Shown here piece by piece: positions 58,993 to 64,000 of a stretch of 64,000 nucleotides of DNA. Both the position numbers and the translations under genes were made by a program. Position 1 is the stretch's first letter. The number at the start of each line of letters is the position of its first letter. The notes beneath the pieces are model-generated. The model made no database searches, was not told where the DNA came from, and worked only from the letters and a program-made list of their open reading frames with translations. The stretch is taken from assembly GCF_003473485.1 (NCBI RefSeq), contig NC_053042.1:2864501-2928500 (forward strand). The letters run 5' to 3'. The stretch comes from Medicago truncatula (lineage: Eukaryota; Streptophyta; Magnoliopsida; Fabales; Fabaceae).

Positions 58993-58997
58993 AACAT

Positions 58998-59245
58998 TGA
59001 TGCTAAGTTAGTTAGAAATTTCAAAGTTAGTTATAATAGTTTACTATATTCCAACTACTTGTTGAATTGAGTTAGCAAGATAACAATTTTTTTAACTGTC
59101 ATTTAAACAGGTATATAAATCACAAGTAAGTGAATGTGAACATTCTGAAGTAAAAAAATATTTGGATTGTAGATTGATAACTATAAAGAGTGTATTCTTT
59201 GTGCAGATTCATTCTTCTTTAATTCAATATTTTCATTGTGAATCA
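58998..59245 (+). mobile_element. solo copia-type LTR
   Basis: A 248-base segment starts TGATGCTAAGTTAGTTAG and ends TTCATTGTGAATCA, with a TATA-like 'tatataaatc' in the middle. The target aacat is duplicated on each side (58993-58997, 59246-59250). No internal region or second LTR is present, so the element was probably lost by recombination between its LTRs. Family assignment (copia) is from overall look. Confidence 0.75.
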
Positions 59246-59629
59246 AACATCAAGAAAATATAACTGGATTTTTTTTTAATATCAATTATCATTACCCATT
59301 GTCCAAATCTAAATCTAAATATTATTACTCTTCAACAATGTCCTAAAATTACTTTGAATGTCTAGATCCCATTTCTTCTAGAGCTATACCGCCTACCGTA
59401 CCACACCACTTATTTGAAAAATTGTGTCACTGCCCATTTTATATTCCTTTGATAGTTTGATTTGCATTAGAAACTTGTACACGAACCAATTTCAAAATCG
59501 ACAACTAAAAAAATCTAGCCACCATAATGAACAATTAGAAAATCAGCTAACTCTAATCGGCTCGGCTTTATTACGGTGCATCCAAAACATATGGCAGATC
59601 ATTTCTTTCTATTTGAAAATTTAGGCAGG

Positions 59630-59975
59630 TTTTTAAAAAACATTCGAATAGCTTTTCAACTCATATGGTTAGCATGTTTAAGCGATTTGGTGTGAAATAA
59701 ATGCTTGAATTTTTCGCAATCAAGAATAATCGTTACAACAACTTTGGACAAAATTAAGCTTCAATATTACTGGTGGCTGAAAGCGCATAAAATTAATTTA
59801 GCTTTTACCTATCACTTGTGATGGCTTAATCCTTTATCTTGCTTGGGAAATACTTTGTAATGAGGTCTCTTTGTCCTCTTTTTCTCTTTTTTGCTATTTG
59901 ATGTAATGTGATTTTTATCCTGGGTTCGACACTCCTTATGTTGAATTTTCAAAGATTTCGATTAATATATTTCAT
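59630..59975 (+). mobile_element. LINE 3' end fragment
   Basis: 'TTTLDKIKLQYYWWLKAHK' and 'YHLWWLNPLSCLG' correspond to the last ORF2 segment ('LL..vk..s..WLK......y..Ww.nP..ClG') of plant L1-type LINEs. A T-rich 3' tail follows. Confidence 0.65.
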
Positions 59976-60129
59976 TTTAGCTTTTTCAATTTTTTTTTTA
60001 CAAAGAAATCAAGATTCTTGTTGTCTTGTTGAGCACTAACACATTGTCAAGAATAATATTTGGACTCACATAATGTCACACTATAATAATTATATTTTCA
60101 AAATTATCGTAATGTTTGAAAAACTATTT

Positions 60130-60213
60130 TTTTTTTGTGGTGACGGAGTTTGAACCCCCGATCTTGTATATATTATGCATTGTCCATATCAACTGAGTTA
60201 AGGTCACGAGGAC
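60130..60213 (-). mobile_element. tRNA-derived SINE with target duplication
   Basis: Minus strand: 'ccttaactcagttgatatgg' (A box), 'gggggttcaaactccgtc' (B box), poly-A. 'tgaaaaactattt' (60117-60129) and 'tgaaaaaccattt' (60214-60226) are a 13-bp duplication with one mismatch. Part of the A tail overlaps the duplication. Confidence 0.85.
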
Positions 60214-61004
60214 TGAAAAACCATTTGTTAAAGCAAAGCATATATATATATATATATAGTCGGTCAAATGTCGTGTTTTTTGCGTGTGAGTTTCAAAGTA
60301 GTCTTTAAAACTTCGACTGTAGACACAAAAGAAATATTTCATTCCTTTTTTGACGAATTTTATGCAAATTAGTCCAGACATTTAAGGTGAAAGAATATTT
60401 ACCTTCTTCTTCAAGATGATTTCCTTTATCATCTCAAAATAATGAAATCATAAATGTGTATTATTTTATGACATTTGTGTTTTAAGAATTATGACATTTA
60501 GTTATTTTTTGAGACATTTAGTTATTGTCATTCAAGAAAATATAAAATTAAACAATAATGCTATATACAGCGAGAGTTTTCTCGCGAATAACTAACGAAC
60601 CAAAAATTGCAGTTGTAGCAAAAAAATAAAACAAAAAAAAAAATTTCCCACTTACCAAGTTGCCAAAATAAAAGAAATAGATGTCGTGATGCTTTCTTGA
60701 AAAAAAAAAATCGCTGAAAACAGCATTTCCCAAAATTAAATTAAGTATAGTAACAACTAACAAATTAATGAAGATTACAAAAACATGTATTTTCCTGCAA
60801 ATAAATTTGATTTTTTTTTTCTTTTGGTTTCTAAATTTGATTTGTTTGTTGACAACAAACCAAATTGAAACGTTGTCTTTGATGTAAGGTTGAAATTCGT
60901 GAAGGTATCCTTTTTATTGTTTCTCTTATATTTTTAATGTGCTAGAGATTGAGTTTAGATCATCAAAGTTGAAGATTAGATTTTCTTAAGTAATCGACCG
61001 TGAA

Positions 61005-61299
61005 TGGAATCGGGTTGTCTTCGAGTCAGACTCAGCTACTCTAGTGCAAGCTCTATCGTCTTCGGGCTATGGTGATTCGGAGTTATATGCTATTGTTTCT
61101 AGTATTATTTATCAGTTAATTATCTTTACATTTCAACTTCGTGGTGAAGTTTGTTAGGATACAAGCGAACATGTTGCTCATACTTTAGCTAGGGCGACCT
61201 GTTCTTGGGCTAGTCACCGTATTTTTTTATTCTTATCATTCTTGTATTGAACATTGGTTGATTAATGATAATAGTTAAATTTGCTTTGGTTAAAAAAAA
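61005..61299 (+). mobile_element. 5'-truncated LINE insertion (RNase H end)
   Basis: The plus strand gives WNRVVFESDSATLVQALSSS and EHVAHTLARATCSWASH, the end of the RNase H domain of plant LINEs, then a short tail and poly-A. The target aagtaatcgaccgtgaa is duplicated (60988-61004, 61300-61316), a 17-bp duplication that proves a clean, short insertion. One stop within the RNase H part (after LRGEVC) is present. Confidence 0.85.
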
Positions 61300-61765
61300 A
61301 AGTAATCGACCGTGAAGGTACTCTAGTGTCAACCCAATTATCCAATGAATATGATTTTTTAAAAAACAGCGGATTTTGTATGATAATAAATATAAAGCGT
61401 GTATTTCGTTGTCCAGACATGCTAATCTTCTAGTTGGTGGTGGTTGTGTTCTCCTCACTAAGTCTTTGTGACTCATCTCTTCATGTTATTCTATGTTTTT
61501 TTTTTCTTTCTTCAGAGCAGTTGAGTAGTAACTTGCCAACGGACTCCAAGTTTCTGCAATGTCATTCTTTTGGTAGGTCTCTTGGTTGGCGGCTCTTTTG
61601 TTTACGTATATTTTGATGTCATTTGGTGTATTTGCAGCTCTTTTTGAAAGTTTAGGATGTTTTATTTTGAATTGTACAAATATCTAATCATGTCACTTTA
61701 AATTTACGGCTGATGTTAATGATTTATAGAGGAGATTAAGATTTTGGAAATGTTAAAAATAGATA

Positions 61766-61973
61766 CTCCCTCCGTCCCATAATAACTGAGTCATTTGCAA
61801 AAAAATATTGTCCCAGAAAAATTGATCAATTTCACTTTTCAATACAATATTAATTACTTTTTTCCAATTATAACACTAATTAATACTACTTTCACCACTC
61901 TCAATTCAATATATTCTACTTTGCATTTATGATAAAGAAGAATGCTCCAATAGTTGATAAGGCCACTCGAACC

Positions 61974-62041
<68 letters not shown>

Positions 62042-62105
62042 TATACACTTTTTCTTAATAAGTATGAAATGAGCCAAGGGCTCAATTAAAATGGGACGAA
62101 GGAAG
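61766..62105. mobile_element. Stowaway MITE containing a TC microsatellite
   Basis: Starts ctccctccgtcccat and ends atgggacgaaggaag between TA pairs, the standard Stowaway terminus and target. A long TC run sits in its middle. Confidence 0.85.
61977..62038. repeat. (TC)31 microsatellite
   Basis: Thirty-one uninterrupted TC units inside the Stowaway element. Confidence 0.97.
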
Positions 62106-62639
62106 TATATTACTCTTTCAAAATTTCAGTAAACCATGATTCTGAATCGAAAAGTTAGTTTAGAAATTGCTTATTTATTGTTTGGTAATGAGGCTTGCCG
62201 AACTATAAGGTATTAGTTCGTGCGCCTCACGATTAGAATTTTGGATCGTGACGTATATGAACAATGTTAGACACATAAATGCATCTTGATTTTAATCTTA
62301 TTTAGCAAAAATATTTGATTGTGGTATAAATACAGAGTAAATTTCAATGAGAGTAAATATTAATCAAGAGAGATAATATACGTGAGTTGTAAAAGTGAGA
62401 CTAAATTTCGTGTTTGGATGTACGACTTCAAGGTGCGTGGACTTGGAGACATGCAAAGAAAGGTGAATATACTTGCTCGAGTGGATACTATTGGCTTCAT
62501 CAACAAAATAGAGATTGAAATGTGAATTGTAACATGAACTGACTTTGGCACCTTAAAATACCAACCAAACTCCAACACTTTATATGACTTTGTTTTCATA
62601 ATGTTCTCCCTATTAATGCATGTCGACATCATTGCAACA

Positions 62640-63480
62640 TGGTAGCTTCTCCAAGCTGCACCCGTTGCTCTTCAGCCATATTCACTGTTTATGTGATTTT
62701 CCGCACTCTAGAGAGCTTTGACTCCGCTTAAATATGGGGCGTTATAATAATTTTTTCTATGAATTTGATGTCAAGGTTCGACTTCATGAGATGACAAAGG
62801 GTACTTCCTCTATTTTGTTTGTTACAGGAGTATGGTATGCTTGGTGTTGGAGAAACAATACTATTTTGTAGGATCAACATTGGCGTATTCAAGATGTGGT
62901 GCGAAAGACCTTTTTGTTACGTGATGAATGCATTTTTTACTATCCCAATCTTGGTTTGGACCCACACTCATGGCGCCTCTTAGCTCATTGGATCCCCCCT
63001 ACGGAAGGTTTACTCAAACTCAATATTGATGGTAGCTTTTTAGAAGATTTTGGTTGTTTAGGTGCTGGTGGTGTTGTTCGCAACCACGATAGAGATTGAA
63101 TAGCTGGTTTTTCTCACTATGATGCTGGAGGTGATGCGTTATTAGCTGCGTTACGTGATATCCAAATAGGTCTTGATTTTTGTAGTGAAAAAGACTATGT
63201 CAACATTATTTGCGAGAGTGGTTGTTTGGAAGCAGTTGACCTGATTATTGCTGATCGTGATCATACTTGCACACTTATGCTACTGTCATCCTTCATATTA
63301 GAGATGATTTATATGGAAATGAAAATACAACATTGGTGCATGTTTTAAGGAAAACAAAATATGTGTGTAAATTTTATGGTCAAGGAAGGATCTCATGCAA
63401 GGTGCTCTGCTCACAAAATTTGTCCTCTCTGGCATGATATCTCTCATCCTCAGAGATAAGTTTGGAACTTAATTTCGACT
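62640..63480 (+). mobile_element. LINE 3' fragment (zinc finger and RNase H)
   Basis: SPSCTRCSSAIFTVYVI recalls the 'C..C......H....C' zinc region. Then HWIPPTEGLLKLNIDGSFLE, CLGAGGVVRNHDRD, a stop, and ALLAALRDIQIGLDFCSEKD give the RNase H domain (first catalytic Asp in NIDGS). Further stops follow. It is non-functional. Confidence 0.75.
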
Positions 63481-64000
63481 CTCCCTCTTTTTTTCTTTTT
63501 CATTTTGCATCATTAACATGTCTCAAGATTTTGGAGAGGCTTCTCCAAAGGTGTCAATACCATGCTATGTTTTTTTTTTTGTTTTGAAATATTTAAAATA
63601 GGTTTTTGATTTTTTTGGCCTAGACACTTTAATTTAAATGATAACAATAACAGTTACTATTTTTGTAAACTTGAATTTGTCAAATTGATTGAGTTTGTTT
63701 GTTTGTTTATTTTGTTTTTTGTTGTGACAAATTATCTATTTTGACAAATATGTGTATTTATGTATGTGTTAGATTTTAGATTATAGATATTATCAGTGAG
63801 GTTGAGCAAATGTTGAATTTTTATGAATCAATTAGATTAGTTTTAAATTTTCTTTGATACTGTATAGGTTCAACTAAATTATTTTTGACCTATATTTGAC
63901 CGATCATAATCTTTTAGAGATTGCACATGATTTGTTTTTAAAGTTCTCAATTTTTAAAAATATTCTAGTGTCTAATCTTTTGTGATCTTATGTTATTTTT
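63481..64000. other. AT-rich end of window, no gene recognised
   Basis: Only simple T-rich sequence and chance frames. Confidence 0.4.

Overview
The window looks like nuclear DNA of a flowering plant, most likely a legume. It is AT-rich, its genes carry introns with GT-AG borders, and transposon relics lie between widely spaced genes. The legume call is inference. It rests on the look of the repeats (a SIRE-like copia LTR, tRNA-headed short SINEs, 9-bp-duplication foldback elements) and of the class V chitinase, not on any search.

Seven host genes appear intact. They are the ribosomal protein eL39 gene (6370-6732, +), a ubiquitin-like/coiled-coil protein gene (15118-15891, -), a DUF868 gene (23171-24151, +), a three-exon PPPDE/deSI-type peptidase gene (27720-29823, -), a three-exon mitochondrial p32/MAM33-family gene (34176-36819, +), a single C2H2 zinc-finger repressor-type gene (42410-43198, -) and a two-exon class V (GH18) chitinase gene (54441-55880, +). 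They serve unrelated functions and show no cluster or operon logic. Several short or spliced exons were assembled by eye from splice borders and reading phase.

Layout: 0.9-2.4 kb is an inverted duplication of a broken GRAS (SCL8-like) gene start. 3.6-5.1 kb is a Mutator-like element with long terminal inverted repeats. 5.7-7.6 kb holds the eL39 gene behind a two-sided-looking promoter and then hAT-like repeat debris. 7.7-14.2 kb is a mosaic of duplicated segments, a plant-mobile-domain fragment, a copia LTR, an unrecognised coding relic, a perfect 252-bp tandem duplication and a gypsy remnant. 16.7-20.5 kb holds a replication-protein-A-like pseudogene, LINE debris and a Helitron-like 3' end. 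30.2-32.6 kb is MITEs plus a decayed LINE. The first intron of the p32 gene (34.4-35.7 kb) is packed with nested miniature elements, including a complete TRIM with its target duplication. 39-47 kb has LINE debris and four elements with 9-bp target duplications around the zinc-finger gene. 47-54 kb is mostly empty AT-rich DNA. 56-64 kb has SINEs, a solo copia LTR, Stowaway DNA with a long TC run, and LINE RNase H fragments.

The best candidate for something unusual is the ~0.6-kb-arm inverted repeat at 896-2360. It could fold into a long double-stranded RNA matching a GRAS transcription factor gene. That role is a hypothesis.
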